Notes: generated from the letters alone by a model not told the origin. A stretch of 64,000 bases of DNA from Rhytidiadelphus loreus (GCA_947034895.1 OX344763.1:39369025-39433024); one strand, 5' to 3'. Shown: positions 33,152 to 47,080, counted from the stretch's first letter. A program made the numbers and translations.

Positions 33152-34000
33152 CTAAATGTTTTTGACTTTGCTTTCACAAAAAATGCTCCAAAACTGCCAT
33201 TTCTAGGACAAGTACTAAAGTTTAGAGGAAAAAAAACATTTGTACACATGTAACGTTAGGATCTTGCAATACACTAATTTGAGAAGATGTGGAAAAAAAT
33301 TCAAAAATTTTCATTGTGTAGATTGCAAGATATTAGTATTTGAATTGACATAAATTCTTTAATTGGCTTTCCCAAAAAATAGGCAGCTACACTTCACAAG
33401 GCCACATTTATATACAAAAATGCCCATATTCATGGTACTTCTTTGGATTCATTCTTCAAGGCAAGTTGGCTACATGCTTGAAAAATTTATGATCCTTTGG
33501 AATTGTACAACATGTAGAAAAAAAATAGTAAGTAAAAAAAAAATAATGATTGAAAATACTAAATTGTCAAGAATTTAGTTATAGAATTGAAAAACGTCAA
33601 TTCCAATGATTGCAATGTTGCAATAAATAATCTACATCCTACAATTTTATTTTTTTACAAAACAATTGAAAATTGAGTTAAATAAAGGACTTCAAAGTTT
33701 ATTTTAGAGTACCAAATCCATAATTGCCTGTAAACTAAAACTCCTCATAACTTTCATCTCATTGATCAAAATGAAATGTCTAAAAGCTTTTTACGCATAT
33801 ATAAATCCAGAAAACCAATTTCAAATTTTTATTTTAGAAATAAAGAATTTTTTGAGTAGCTTGTTAAGCTATGAAAATTATTGTGCCTTAAAGGTACCTT
33901 TTGGCACATGTTGTGTGAAAATTTCAAAGAAAATAAAAATAAAAATTCAATTCATAGTGAACTGCCCAAAATCACAAAATAGTGTTTGGGCATTTAGGGG
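33152..34000. mobile_element. TTAA-flanked MITE (849 bp)
   Basis: The right end, reversed, is CCCCTAAATGCCCAAAC next to TTAA (34,001-34,004). A matching but shorter left end TCTAAATG follows TTAA at 33,148-33,151. The interior (AAAACTGCCATTTCTAG...) is shared with the elements at 39,539 and about 43,290. The left end is the less certain one. Confidence 0.55.
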
Positions 34001-34004
34001 TTAA

Positions 34005-35910
34005 AATTTTCAGATGGCGTCAACGTGTACTAAAGTGGCATGCCACTTCAGCTTCATTGGATGCCATATCATTGAAATGCCATGTCAAATACCATTTTTT
34101 TAAAACCATGCCATGTGGTTGCCCTTCCCATGTCTTTTTCATATGTATTCAACATTTCACCTCAGCCCCCAATAATTTTTAGAAACTTATCCACAGTCAA
34201 ATCGTAAGCCCATGCAGCCATGCAAGTCATTTCTACTCTATAAAGTATAAATCTTATGAAAACGAATATCTATTGTGATTTTTCCTCTAAGATGTATTGT
34301 TCTTGATGGTAATTTTTAAGAGCCCTCAACAATAAATAAAAAATGAAGATTTGCAGTGGACACCCTTGCACAAAATGTTGAATTGGAAAATCATAATCAT
34401 TCATTATAAAAATCAAATGTTTGATGCTAAAACTACACTTCAAGAAGACGTCATTCTTAAAATAAAAAAAATTAGAATAATGTGTAGTTTTAATAAATAT
34501 TTCATTCACTTCAAAGTTCTATCAATACCAAAATGTAGTGCCTTCTGTATTTTTGGTTTAAATGTTGTTAAAGTAATATTAGAAGGTTAATACCTACTTT
34601 TACAATACTATTACTTTACTACACCGTCAAGATAAATTTTGATTAACGAAATAATGAAATGGAACAAAATCTCAATTTATAAAAGTTTATAGCAATATTG
34701 TTTTTGAACATGTAAACTAGAATTTGGATTGGGAATATTGAATTTGAGTATTGAACATATGAAGATTGCAATGTCTTCTAATATATTTGCAATCCAGTTA
34801 TTTTGAAGCCCTTAATGGAGAATGGAAAAAGTGCAGCACATAATGGAAGTGAGTGTAAAGTCATTGTTTTGTTTCCAATATTCTTTGTTGTTTGGGAGAA
34901 GATATGAATAATAATTTTAGCAAAAAAAGAATTTTATTTGCAATGCAGTCAAAAAATAAATCTTCAAAAATTAACAACAAAATATGTTTTATTATGAAGT
35001 ATTTGGGAGCATAAAGACAAATATTTACACATAGTATATATACTATAACATTTTATACTAATGTTTTAGAACTTGTTAATACAATTTGTGCTATATTGGA
35101 AGTACAATAGAAAATGAAGTCATTCCGCAACTTTCCCATCCATGCATGCAAGTTTTTTGAGAAAAGATGCCAAAGAGTTGCCCCTTCTTTGTATTTTTCA
35201 CATGTGGTCAGTGTTTTACCTCAACCCATAGTAAGTTTCAGTAACTTACCTGTAGTCAAACCGAAATCCTTTGCCAACGTGGCAGTTATTTGTTTCTCAA
35301 GACGTCAGGAGAAATGTGACTATGTTTTTTGTGATGTTCTCTGAAACATGGACATCAAATAGGACAAAAGCTTGTTATGACCCTAACGTTGACATGTTTC
35401 TTGCAACATCCAAGTGAATTAAGCCTCCCATGGCCAAAGTCCCATTTCTTTGCTCATGTTTTAAAAAGCATTCTTGTTTCATGCTAACACCCAAAAAAAC
35501 AGGGGCTCCTACTAGTGAACCATCCAAGCACCCGAGCATCAAATAAAGGGGGTCTAGTTCACCCAATTGCCACAGTCCGAGCATCGCGGGGGCATAGTTT
35601 CTCACCACTAGGGTTATGTAAATCCTAGTGCTGGCGACTACTACTCCATTCTTTTGCCATGTTGTATTGCTCCATTAAGCTCCACTTCGCCATGTTTTGC
35701 ACTCAATCATTCTCCCTGATCGCCTAATCTTGCCTTCATTGATTCTTTGTTATCGCCACTCGTTGCACTCAATTGCCTTGCTTGTTCGCCAATATGGTTT
35801 GAGGACATAGGATGAATGCGCATTTGTGGCCACTAAGCATTTAAGATTTGTTTTGTTTGATTGCAAGAGTGGAGCAACGATGGAAATGAATGAAGGAATG
35901 GGGAGGGTGA
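34005..35910. other. Intergenic, with one diverged repeat pair
   Basis: A ~140-bp block at 34,085-34,245 is related to 35,165-35,300 (CCTCAGCCC... AATTTTTAGAAACTTA against CCTCAACCC... AGTTTCAGTAACTTA). Short open frames, including one near 35,375-35,608, show no family features. No gene is supported. Confidence 0.4.
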
Positions 35911-38900
35911 TGTGAGTGTTTCGTATTTCACCCCTAGAGTTGAAACGTGCACACGAGTTCTAGCGGCATACGTAAGTAATTCTTACAGGGTGAATGATAA
36001 ACCTAGTGTTCTATGGCCTTCCAAGCAATGGACACTTTATTTATGATGTTTGTAATCTATTTTAAATACTTCAAAACACACTAAACGTTAAAAGGTTTGA
36101 GACCTTTGATGGATAAATAAAAGAAAATAAACCTAATCTAAACTAAAAATCTATTTAAGCTAATTTGTAGAATGCACTTTGTCCTTTTCAGAATGGTAAA
36201 GTAAGCTGAATTCTGATATTCCTACTAAAAAATATCTAATGATGAAATTTGTAGCTAATTCTATTCTAAAAACTTCATACGTTGACTAAAAATAGCAAAT
36301 AAATTCAAAACAAATCTAAATTTTAGGGTTAAAATGTTAATTAAATTAACTAATGGATTTTTGAGAGAAACCAAAATTAAGCCAAATTTTATCTACACTT
36401 TACTCCTTTAAAATTGAAGTAATTTAAAAGTAAACAATGGTTTTGGAATCTTTAAAAGATTCCTTAAAAGATTAAAGTCTCAAAAGATTCTTTAATCGTT
36501 CCTTTAGAATATTCCTAATTATTTGTTTATCAATCTTAATTTTAAGTTATTATTCTAAATTTAGTAATTTTTGAAAATTTATGTTTTTTATGAGGAAAAT
36601 AAAAAATTACCTTTCTATCACAGTAAAAGCACGATTATTGGACTTTTAGGTAAACTTATAGATGAATGAGAATTCCCCTTAGTTGGATGGAAATCTTTAT
36701 TCAATAAGTTTTATATAGAATAAAGGGACAAATTAGGTTTTAACTTCTCCAAATATTCTAATATTATCTAGATTCCTAAATCAAGTTAGATTCTTTTTTA
36801 GATTCTTTTGGATGAAATTAGTATTCCTTTTTCAAATTAATTCAAAGTTCATCCGTTTATTACTTCCATGATTTAATTAAGTTTTATAAAGGATTTTAGT
36901 GATTTCTAAATTTTAACTAGCAAATGGTATTCTAATTGTTATTTGTGATTTTTAATCCAAATTGAAAGATGAAAAGAAAATTCAAACGACAAGGTTAAAA
37001 GTCTTACCTCAATGTTGAAAACGTCAACGGATCCGTTGTTGAAATACACAAACATAATAGTCTCCTCGTGGTCCTCCATCGCCTTTCAAGAATTACGAAA
37101 TTTTAGTAAATTTCAATAATCCTTTGTTCAATTTATTGTTCTAAAACTTATCTAAATATTCAAACTTTGTTAGTTTTGGCAATAGAAAATAATAATTTTG
37201 TTTTAGGAATTTATTCTAAATTTTTTAATTCATTTAAATCCCCTAGTTCCCAATGAATAGTTATATTATTCTCTCGCCAATTGTTTATTATTTTTTTCGT
37301 TAAATATTCCAAGATATTTGATTGTTGTTTGTTTTTATTGTCTTGGCTTATTAGGCCTAATAAAACAAACGCTAAACAACAATCCAAAGTCTTTAGAATC
37401 TCATTAATTAACTACCAACAAAGATTTGGGAATAATAAACAAACTTCAATAGTGAGATTCCTTTTAAAATGAATATTTTAATCCAAAATCCCTCATGTGG
37501 CCAAATTCCTTTGTATTCCATCTTCTTTTATTCTTCTCTCTCCCTAATTCCTTCTCATTTGTTTTGTGGAAGTTTGAGAGAGTTGTGAGTTGCCAACCCA
37601 AGAGAGAAATGGAGATGGAATGGAAGAATTTTGCTTTAAAATGTTAGTATTCAATTTTGTAGTTTAAAACTCTAAAGTTGAGCAATGACCAATCTTTTTG
37701 TTTTAATGGCAATCAAGAATTTTTGTTATCAAAAGGTTGTTTAGCTTACCAAGGTTTTTAAATGGAGCTCGTTGGACTTCCCAAGGGAGCCTTTGCTGCC
37801 GGAAGCTCTACTCCTGTTTGCCACTCTGACGTTGCATGTCTGGTCTACTTCCTTGTACCCGCTTGGTCTACTTCCGGTACCTGCCTTCGTAACCGTTGAT
37901 ACCCCCTTCATACCCGTTGTTACCTCCGAGAACCTACCGCTCCAACGTGCCTGTCTAATCTGCTTCCGGTATCCACTTTCGTTCCTGGCGATACCTCCTT
38001 CGTACCTGTCTAGTCTGCTTCCGATTCCTGCCTTTGTAACTACTGATACCCCCTTTGTACCCGCTAACTGGTTATCGGTCGACTGGCTAGTTAATCGGTT
38101 GTTGGCTACTTAGTTGAAATTTTATTCTGGATTTGTTACTTAAAAAAAACACTAATATTAATTATAAAACAAAGACTAGCTGAACTAATAGTTATTACTG
38201 GTTTCAACACAATGGATCATTAGCTAATTTTTATGAATTTTTGTTAATGATTTTAAAATTCTAACGACTCTACTCTAATTCTAAATAAACTCAAAGATGT
38301 TTGTTTTTTGGGATTTTTGGGAATAAAATTCAAGACAATGACTATTCTTATTCTAAGTATTATTCTAACACAACAATTCTAACAACGATTACTCTCAAAC
38401 ATCAAACATTTCCAATCAATAATCTCAATTTTCTCAAAGTGGCAAGAAGTGTTTAAACTTTTGGTCCTTAAGTAGCTTTTGGGGGTTCAAAGCTTCGCCA
38501 TACGGGAACAACCCTAGGTTTTTAAAGTAAATTTTAAACCTAAAAAGTCAAAGTTTAGCCGTGTGGGGGGAACCCTAGGAAGAATTGAGCAAATTTAAGT
38601 TTTCAAGTACCTGTTTCCAGATTTCTATAATCAAAGCTCCATTGTGTGGGAGCAACCTCAGGATAACTAGGTTCCAAAGACAAATTTTTGACTGATTATA
38701 GGTCAAAGCTTCGCCATGCGGGGTAACCCCAGAGACAAATAATATCCACGGACAATAGAATAGTATTTTGAAATCTTTTTTTTTTAAAGGAGGTACATAT
38801 GACAATGTTTAACCAAACATTAAAAACTAAACTTCCAAAATTTCAATCAAAGTTCCAAATTAATTACTAAAGGAGGTACACATGACAGTGTTTAACCGAA

Positions 38901-41359
38901 CATTAGCAATTAATCAAACCAAACACACATTATACAACGAATTTTGGCACGTGGTGATATAAAAATCTTTTGGTCAAGACTAGCTTTGCCGCTTCAAAGT
39001 TTTTAAATCACAATATGTTATCAATTTACACAACTTGTTTGTTAGTATTCAAAAGAACCATAGAATCAACTAAAGTTTGGGGTTCTATCCCTTCAATACT
39101 CTTAAAATCAAAGTTTTGGGGCTTCAAGCCTCCAAATTCAAGAAAAAAATTAAGCTAACTTAAACAATAATAGAGTTTGGAGATTTTCTCCTCCTAAACT
39201 CTGAAAATCAAAGTTTCGGAGCTTGAAGCCTCTAAATTCAAACAAGAAAAGCAAGTCAATCTTTGAAGGGGCCCTCCAGACCTTCAAAGTGCAAAAGAAC
39301 TCAAATGAAATAGTCAATTCTTGGCTTTAAAAGTGCTCCGATAATGTGTCGGTAGCACGACAAGAACAACAACAAGAAATGAAATAAAAGAATGAAGGCC
39401 ACTAACAACCTCGAGGAAGGGCTTTTTATACTCACTCCCGGCCCCTCCCCGGTAAGTTGTCAGTAAATATTTTCTTACTTCTTATATAGATATTTTTCTA
39501 AACTAACCTAATGTAATTTCTAAATAGTCTTTGTTTAACCCTTAAAGGATTGTCACTATACTTTCACCAAAAATGCTCTAAAACTGCCATTTCTAGTACA
39601 AGTACCAAAATTTTGAAAAAAACTTTTTTTGACATAACTAACCATAGGATCTTGTATTATATAGTATCAAAAACATGTGGTAAAAATTTCAGACATTTCC
39701 ACCGGGTAGATTGCAAGATATAAGCATTCAAATTAACTAAAATCATTATTTTTACCCTACAAAAAGTAGGGCAACTGCACTTCACAAGCTCACATTTCTA
39801 TGAAAAAATGACCTAAATGGTGGTGCTTCTTTGGATTTGTTTTTGTAGACAAGTTGGCCACATGCTTGAAAAATTTCAGATCATTTGGAGTAGTACAACA
39901 TATAGGAAAAAAATAGTAAGTAGGTAGTAGTAAAGAATGTTTAAAAATACTAAATTATTTACAGTTTAAATATGGAATTGAAAATTTCCAATCCCAATAG
40001 TCAAAATGTTGTAATAATGTATCTACATCCTAAGATTTATTTTTGTCCAAAAATATTGAAAATTGGGTAAGATAAAGGATTTCAAAGTTTATTTTAGAGT
40101 AAGAAATCTAAAATTGCCCGCAAACAAAAAAATCCTCATAACTTTTGACTCATTCAAAATGGAATGATTCAAAGCTTTTTGTGTATATAAAACTCTAGAA
40201 AATCAATTCCAAATTTTCGTTTCTAAAAAAAGAGATTTTTTCTGATCTGCCCGAATTGCCCAATTACAAAAAAAAGTAACATATTAGGCTATAACTTTTG
40301 ACTTGTATTTCCAGATGTCATGAAATTTGGTGCATATGAAAGATCTTCCTCGCCCCCACATTCTATTAAAACTTCAGCCCCAAATATGAAAATCTCCACT
40401 CGTAGGTACCTGCCCAAAATTTCTATACATCCAAAAAACACAGTCCGATCCTTTGGGTTAATGGGAAGGAAGGTCTTCAAACAAGTTCCTTTTAGGCCCT
40501 AATTAGCCTTAGAATCTTGCCTAAATCAAATCCTAGATTTTTCCCAAAGATATTTTGAAAATCAACCTAATTAACCTAAATATTTTGCAAATTAATCCCA
40601 TGTTAATTCCAAATTGTCTTTCTTTAGTTCTAAAGATGGCTTGTTATGCAAGAAAAGGATCTTGAGCAAATCCAATCTTTGATTTTTCAAAAGATATTTG
40701 TAAAATCACCATAGATTGATCACAAATTACTATAAAAAAAAATCAAACTAAGGGCTGACCCTATCCATCTTTTAAGGAACAACTCGAAATCAAAAACCAA
40801 TTGCGCCATTGTATTCAAAAGACTCCAATTAGCCTAGAGATCCCTTACCCCTACCTCTTCGGCTGTTTTTAAGCGCAAATTTGAGTCACAATAACTCCAA
40901 ACAAAAGGCAAAACTTTAACTTTTGGAATCTGCACTTTTTGATGAAATTGTTTGACCAAGTTTCTTTAGAAGATTCATGGGAGTAAAAATTGACCCTTGA
41001 ATCGCTCCATTCGAACACCGTTAGCTCTTGGTACGTCGGTCAACCCGCTGCCAAGTTGTAAATTCTTGTGAAATTTGATGTCGGTCTTAATTTTGGTACT
41101 TGGGAATGTTGGAATGTCTTCAAACTTTATAGGGCTCTTTATTAGCATACAATACACTATCTTAATTTTTATTGAGATTTTACCGCAACATTTGTAATTT
41201 CTAGGAATTTATGAATGCATTTTTAAGTAGTTGACTTCCCATGGAGTCATTGTGGGATTTTGTAAAATCCTGAAATTTTTGAGCATTCTTCTACAAAGTG
41301 TCCATCAGCTAAGGGCAAAACCAAACCTCCAATAAAAATGCTATTTTTAGCAATTCCTT
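35911..41359. mobile_element. LTR-like element, copy 2, truncated and interrupted
   Basis: It starts TGTGAGTGTTTCG and follows copy 1 to the phrase ATGCTATTTTTAGCAATTCC, where similarity stops at about 41,359. The last ~600 bp of the unit are missing. The TATA region is near 39,425 and the ~67-bp minisatellite is at 38,480-38,730. A 919-bp TTAA element interrupts it at 39,539-40,457. No coding frame of a retrotransposon is visible. Confidence 0.65.
39535..40461. mobile_element. TTAA-flanked MITE (919 bp at 39,539-40,457) inside LTR-like copy 2
   Basis: TTAA lies on both sides. The left end is CCCTTAAAGGATTGTCACT and the right end, reversed, is CCCAAAGGATCGGACTG. Removing the element plus one TTAA restores TCTTTGTTTAATGGGAAGGA, the sequence seen uninterrupted in copies 1 and 3, so the insertion is proven by comparison within the window. 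Confidence 0.88.
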
Positions 41360-43275
41360 AAGAGCTAGGTACCATTAGAAGCCAAGTCAGGTTGGATATG
41401 ATTAAAGAATCTTAGAGTAGACCTCGAGAGGTTTCCAAAAACATAAGATACGCACAAATCAGAGTTAGAACGACCAAGATACAGATGGATGAAGTTTAGG
41501 ACCCGTAACGGATGAACCCTAGGAAATCTCATCCAATCAAGCCCAAACCTAGGACTTAATTAGAACATAGAAAGTTAAATTCATAGTTCAAGTTTCACCT
41601 TCAATTAGAAACGGGAGCCCTTAGCAAACTGTGAATGAAGTGGAATAGCCTCGTAGCCAAAACTTCATCCGCCCATAGTGGTTCACCAAAGTGTTCAATT
41701 TGAACAAACTTTAGGTTTTTAGAAATGGCATGAGGTCACCCTTCCCCTGAGTGTGATAGAATAGAACCTAGAAGTAGGGTCACAAAACCATCCATAGTAC
41801 GTAATTAGCCTAGAATTTGGTTTAGAGCCACCATCCGAGAGGTTCAATTAGAAAGAGTAGCAAAAGATCCATTGCTTGGAAGGCATGATGGATTAACGCT
41901 TAGACACCCGTTAGAATAAGAACCTACCATCAAACTAGAACCTAATTGTGTTTGTTGATTTACCAAGGGTGGGTAAATAAGCGCCCACAGGGTACAAAAA
42001 AGGTGATGAACAATGTTAGTGGATTCCATAATAAGCTCACTTTAAGGAGGGTTCACTCAAGAATTTTATCCTTGACATAAGAAGGTAGAGCATTTTTAGC
42101 TTGGGTATGCTAGTAGCGTAATTATACCTTTAGTGCAATATTGTGGGTGTTGTAAGTGATCTCATTAGGAACTTCCAACTTTTTGTGTAAATTCATTGTA
42201 GGAAGTGATTTTTTAGGCCTTCCACGTTTGAAAATACTATGATTGCTTTACGTGAGTAAGGCGAGTATTAAGGATATAAATTTTTTGCTTTTGGAGTAGT
42301 CTAGAGATTCTTTTGGATAGCATACTTCAAAAATTCCTAAAATATTCATATCGTGTCAAAAAAATATCATTTCAATTGCTTGTGCTATTTCTCACACTTG
42401 TCTTAATGTAGAAAAATTCACCAATGGCATGAAGACAAATTCCTAATTCTGACCATGATGGTCTGTTTTACCTAAAGTGCTTTTGTAGGGGAGCATTGAC
42501 ATCATGCAACTAATCTCATGCCCAAGCACTAATTAGGAAGGATTGACCTCCTTATTGCCTTAAATTTTTATTCCTACAAAAAACACTAATTTCTTTTCTT
42601 TGCCACATATGATACGATTTGCAAATTCTCAATTCATAATTGCAATTAGAGGCCCCAAAATATCCACGATAGGTGAAGAAATACCAAATTGATGCTGCAC
42701 AAAGTAGAGGGCAATTTTTATGTTTATTCTTAGTTGGAGCAATAAAGGGGGCAATCCTCCCCGACCCCAAAATTGGGATAAATTGACCCCTCATTCTATT
42801 CCTTGGCAAAATACTGAATTTTTACATTTTCAATGCATTATATAATTTGCAAATTTTGAATTCACATTTGCAATCAAAGGCCCTAAAGTAGCTAGGAAAG
42901 GTGTACAAGGTAAATTAATCCAAATGATTTGGACTATGTTTCCATTAGATGATATTTGGGGCCTCCGAGAGACCGTTTCAGGCCTATTCCCTTCATTGTT
43001 TCCCCCGCAATGAAGGAACAACCGGATGTTAGAAAAGAAAAATTTAAAATTAAAAGAAAAATTTAATTCTTCAAATGCAAAAAAAAATTGAAAGAAAAAT
43101 TGAGAAATGAGGTGACAACCTCTCGGCCACATAGGCCCATTGCGATGTCATTGCAAAAGTCACATTCCCTGATTATCACAGTATTATACTACGTAACTCA
43201 CAATCTCTTGGTTATCACAGTATTATAACTCACAATCTCATGGTTATCATAGTATTATAACTCACAATCTCTTGG
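41360..43275. other. Unclassified intergenic sequence
   Basis: No gene found. A ~33-bp unit (GTTATCACAGTATTATAAC, then TCACAATCTCTTG) is repeated about three times at 43,170-43,275. Two related blocks containing TTGCAAATT...GGCCC occur near 42,600 and 42,840, with an inverted relative near 44,400. Confidence 0.4.
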
Positions 43276-43289
43276 AGGCTCCAAATCTC

Positions 43290-44208
43290 ATGTAATGCAC
43301 TACAAACACTCCAAAACTGTCATTTCTAGAACAAATATCAAATTTTAGAAATAAATCATTTTTAGATACATGTAACCATAGGATCTTGTAGTACGTTAGT
43401 CTGAGAAGATGTGGAATTTTTTTTGGAAATTTACACCATATAGATTGCAAGATATTAATGTTTGAAGTGACAAAAAAAGAATTTGCCCTTGCAAATAACC
43501 GGGCAGTTGCACTTCACAAGGTCACATTTGTATATAAAAATGTCCAAAATTGTGGTTACTCTTTGAATTATTTCTTCAAAGTAAGTTGGCTATGTGTTTG
43601 AAAACTTTCCGATCATTTGTAATTGTACAACATATAGGAAAAAAACAATAAGTAGAAAAAAGTACAAAATGATTCAAAATACTAAATTGTGAACAATTTA
43701 TTTATGGAATTGAAAATTTTCAATCCCAATGGTTGCAATGTTGTGATAAAACAATCAACACCTAATGTTTCGAAAGATATTTAAAATTGAGTTAAATAAA
43801 GGACTTCAAAGTTTGTCTTAGAGTAGAGATTCTAGAACTACCTACAAACTACTACAAACTAAAACTCCTCATAACTTTCATCTCATTAATTAAAATGGAA
43901 TGGTTCAAGCTTTCCACATACATATATAAATCTAGAGAACCAATTTCAAATGTTTATTTCTTAAAAAAGGGATTTTCAAATAAGTTCTTTTGCTGCCTAG
44001 ATTGCCCATTGCGTAATGAAACTACATATCATACAATAACTTTTTAATCATGTACTCTAAATTATGCAAATTGTTGGGCTTCATTGCTACTCCTCAAGCA
44101 CATGTTGTCTGAAAATTTCAAAGAAAAATAAATAAAACTCCATTCATAGTGAGTTGCCCGAAATTGCTATGTTGTCCCTAAAATGCAGTTTGGGCATTTA
44201 GGGGTTAA
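43290..44208. mobile_element. Relative of the TTAA MITEs; right end defined, left end not found
   Basis: The interior matches the element at 33,152. The right end, reversed, is CCCCTAAATGCCCAAACTGC, followed by TTAA at 44,205-44,208. No TTAA plus matching terminus was identified on the left, so the start is where similarity begins. Confidence 0.5.
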
Positions 44209-44369
44209 TTAAGCACAAAAAGTTTGATTTTGATTTTTTAACTTGCACCCCTCAAATGACTTGGAGGGGCCAAGCAAGAGGTTGGAGTGAAATGACTCCT
44301 TGCTTGTCCTTCTAAAGTCGTTCTAGAGGTGCATGTAAAAAAGAAGACCCCCTATTTTATGCTTGATTA

Positions 44370-44942
44370 ATTTATTTCCCACTCTTCCCCTCTTGAATTC
44401 AGGGCCTCTGATTGCAACTATGAATTCAAAATATGCAAATTTTTATCATGTGTGGCAAATAAAAAATTTCAGCGTTTTCCCTCAGGCACCCGCGAGAACA
44501 GATAATTTCAGTTACTTCACGCGTGAAAACCTTTTCCCATTTGAATTATCTCCATCATTGCCAGCGACACTTGACAGTTAATCCCGCCCAAAGATAGAAT
44601 CCCCATCAATTCAGTTACTGGGGCCTGACGGCTAAGCGCTGCCAAATTTAGACGTGCAGGCCCGGAATCATTCAAAGCCTCTACTCTTCCCAGCTGGGCC
44701 ACACAAGTGACACAACTCGAAGACCCACCGAGAAAGTCCCTAGCCTCCACCTTTGCCGAGACCACCCCCGAACCTGTACCGAACCTCTGAAAAGCTGCCC
44801 ATACGTCCCGAAACTTCTCGAAACTTCCCGAACCTGGCCCACAAGTCGAAACGTCAGCAGTCGCTGAAGCAAATTATAAGAAATTCGGAGTCTGCAATCT
44901 ATGGTTCAATTTGCCGCCTTCCTGCACATCTGTTTAGGTGTT
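44370..44942 (+). promoter_or_regulatory. Upstream region of BAH gene copy 1
   Basis: GC-richer DNA, alignable with 62,180-62,545 but strongly diverged with many insertions and deletions. A TTATAAG motif at about 44,872 could serve as a TATA box; it is absent from the second copy. Short runs such as CCGAACCTG and CGAAACTTC are repeated. Confidence 0.4.
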
Positions 44943-46397
44943 CGTCTCGTTGCTGTGGATTGCTTCCTAATCACGCAGCTAGTTTTGAGTTCCATTTCTG
45001 TGTACAGAGTTAGTTTCGGCTTGAGTTCTGTGGAGTTTGTGAAGCTAGCTAGCCTTGGATTCCAGGTTTTTGTGTCAGCGTTGAAATGTCTGGACCCTGC
45101 TTGTAGTTCAGAGAGAGCTCGGGATTCTTGTTTGTATTAGCAGTTTGTCGTCTCGTTATCGTGTATGCAAGTGTGCTTGCCTTGCCCACGGGGTCATCAG
45201 TACGTTGAGTTCTCCACTGGCCGAGGCTCGTCGCTTTGAGTCTCTCGCACGTTTCGAAATCCTATCTAGGCCTGCTCGTTTTGGAGCTCTTCGCGTGTCT
45301 TGGACATTGTGCGTTTGAGTTCGTTGTTCTGTTCTGGAGCAGAGCTGTGCGCTTTCGTTTTGGCGTTCTGGAAGAGATCGAAGTGGAGTGCTGTGTTTGA
45401 GGCTTTTGTTTTCAGAGTCTTGGAAAGAAATGGCGGGGTCTTCTTCTGGTGCCGTGTTTCAATGGGGAAACAAGGAGGACGGGACTGATTCGAGTTACGA
45501 GAGCATGTGTTATCGTGGTGTTTGGTACAATCTGTACGACTGTGTCTTTTGCAAGTCGGGGATGAAGACGCCATTTGTTGGGAAGCTGATGAGGTTGTTT
45601 GAGGATGAAGCTGGTGTTAGAAAAGTGCGCATTAGATGGTTTTTCCGTCCATATGAACTTCCAGTTTCTGTAACGAAAGATTTCCCGGAAGACATTCACA
45701 ACTCGAATGAGCTTTTTATTGCAATTGGGAACGTGAAAGGTGTAGAGAATGAGAATTTGGTGGAAGTGATTTGTGGAAAGGTGATGGTCCTTTGTACGGC
45801 AAGTTATGGAAGAAATGTGATGCCGTTGCATGTGCACATTGATGTAGCCAACTATGTCTTCAATAGAGCATATGATGTGGCCAATCAAAAAGTTGTGAAA
45901 ATGGTGAATATTCAGAATAAACAACTCGGTAAGGTCTAAACTCTTTGCCATTGATAATAGAGAGAGATAAGATTGATTGTGTTTACATATCTTTTGAGCT
46001 TTTCAATATTGCCAATATGTAGACATGTCTTTGGAGTATTTTACATTTGTATTATTCTAGATTTTGATGTTTTTTTTGTATTGTGTAGCACAAAAGTTTG
46101 TCAACAAGCAAGAGTGGATGTTAGTGTTTGAAAATGTGGAAATTGAAGAGTCGAAGTCAACAACCTTTGAAGATGGTGAATCGTCAACTTCAATGAGGAA
46201 TTCTCGAGTTGTGGCAACAAAGCATCATTTAACAAGAACAACATCAATGGATTCTAGTGTATCTCAAGGCAAGAAGTTGAAAGGGAAAGAGAAGAGTATA
46301 GATGAGTGAGCTCAAAAGATGTTGCCAAGTTGAAAACAATAGATTTAGATATGTTGTTAGATTAGAGTTTAAGTGAGAACATTATTAATGGATTGTA
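44943..46397 (+). repeat. Segmental duplicate A containing the BAH gene (>=1,455 bp)
   Basis: This matches 62,546-64,000 at a constant offset of 17,603 with no insertion or deletion and no difference that I could see. The match in the second copy runs to the edge of the window, so the duplicate may extend further. Confidence 0.9.
45430..46309 (+). CDS. BAH-domain protein (ASI1-like, short), copy 1
   Basis: Exon 1 (45,430-45,928) and exon 2 (46,089-46,309) join across a 160-bp GT-AG intron (CTCG|GTAAGG ... TTGTGTAG|CAC) into about 239 codons. The start AAAGAAATGGCG is in good context and leaves a ~490-nt leader. Residues about 30-165 form a BAH domain: YNLYDCVFCKSG, FVGKLMRLFEDEAG, VRIRWFFRPYELP, NELFIAIGNVKGVENEN, and the closing HVHIDVANYVFNRAYDV. 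BAH domains bind modified histone tails; in plant ASI1 this type acts in processing of transcripts from heterochromatin-containing introns. After the BAH comes FVNKQEWMLVFENVEIEES and a Ser/Thr- and Lys-rich end (GKKLKGKEK). The RRM found in full-length ASI1 is missing, so this is a shortened paralogue or captured fragment. Confidence 0.75.
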
Positions 46398-46855
46398 GTA
46401 AGTCTTCAGAGAAGAAGTTGAGGGGAGAATAAAATAGAATATATGGCCAAATTTATAGTATTACTAGTGTGAAAATTATAGACTTTGATATGTTGTTAGA
46501 TTAGGTCTAGATATGTTGCATTGCGCTTATGTATGTTTGGAGATTGTTATACAATGAAAGAAAGAATCTAGTTGACAATTGGTTATACTTGAACTTCTAA
46601 TAAATCTCACCTTTTGAACTTGTTACTAATGTAATTTTAGTAGCTAGTCTTCACCTAGGTTGTATGCACAATGTTGTAAATGATAGCCTTGCAACAATAG
46701 TAAATGACAATTATGTAGTTACAAAAAATTGAATATGAGATTATGTAGCATTGCATTAGAACTTGCCAATTTTATTTGTTTGTATTGTATGTGCAATGTG
46801 TCCAATGTTCTTTATTTGTATAATATAGTAAGAAAAATCATCTTTAATTTATTAA

Positions 46856-47076
46856 CTCTTGAACGTCAAAGGGGTGATGTTCAAAATCATCCTTTTGCAT
46901 TACCATGTGAATCATTAGTCAAAGAAATAGCAAAAGCACCTATTGGAAGTCAAAGTATTGTAGGAGATCTTTCCTTTTCAAATAAATTCCAAAAATAAAT
47001 AGTTGCACTTTCGTCCTACACTGAAAGATTCCTTGTCATCCATCAAATGTTTAGCGTTCGTGTTGACATTCAAGGG
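46856..47076. mobile_element. TTAA-flanked MITE (221 bp)
   Basis: TTAA lies at 46,852-46,855 and 47,077-47,080. The ends are CTCTTGAACGTCAA and, reversed, CCCTTGAATGTCAA. The interior phrase AAATAGTTGCACTTTCGTCCTAC is shared, with changes, with the elements at 61.5-62.1 kb. Confidence 0.8.
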
Positions 47077-47080
47077 TTAA

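Noticed and set aside
35375..35608. Leftward frame with LGCLDGSLVGAPVF, faintly like a transposase motif
   Set aside because: Too short, no second motif, and no element ends around it.
45412..45951. Leftward frame opposite the BAH exon, 179 codons
   Set aside because: Shadow of the real exon on the other strand; the rightward frame has BAH motifs, good start context and splice sites.
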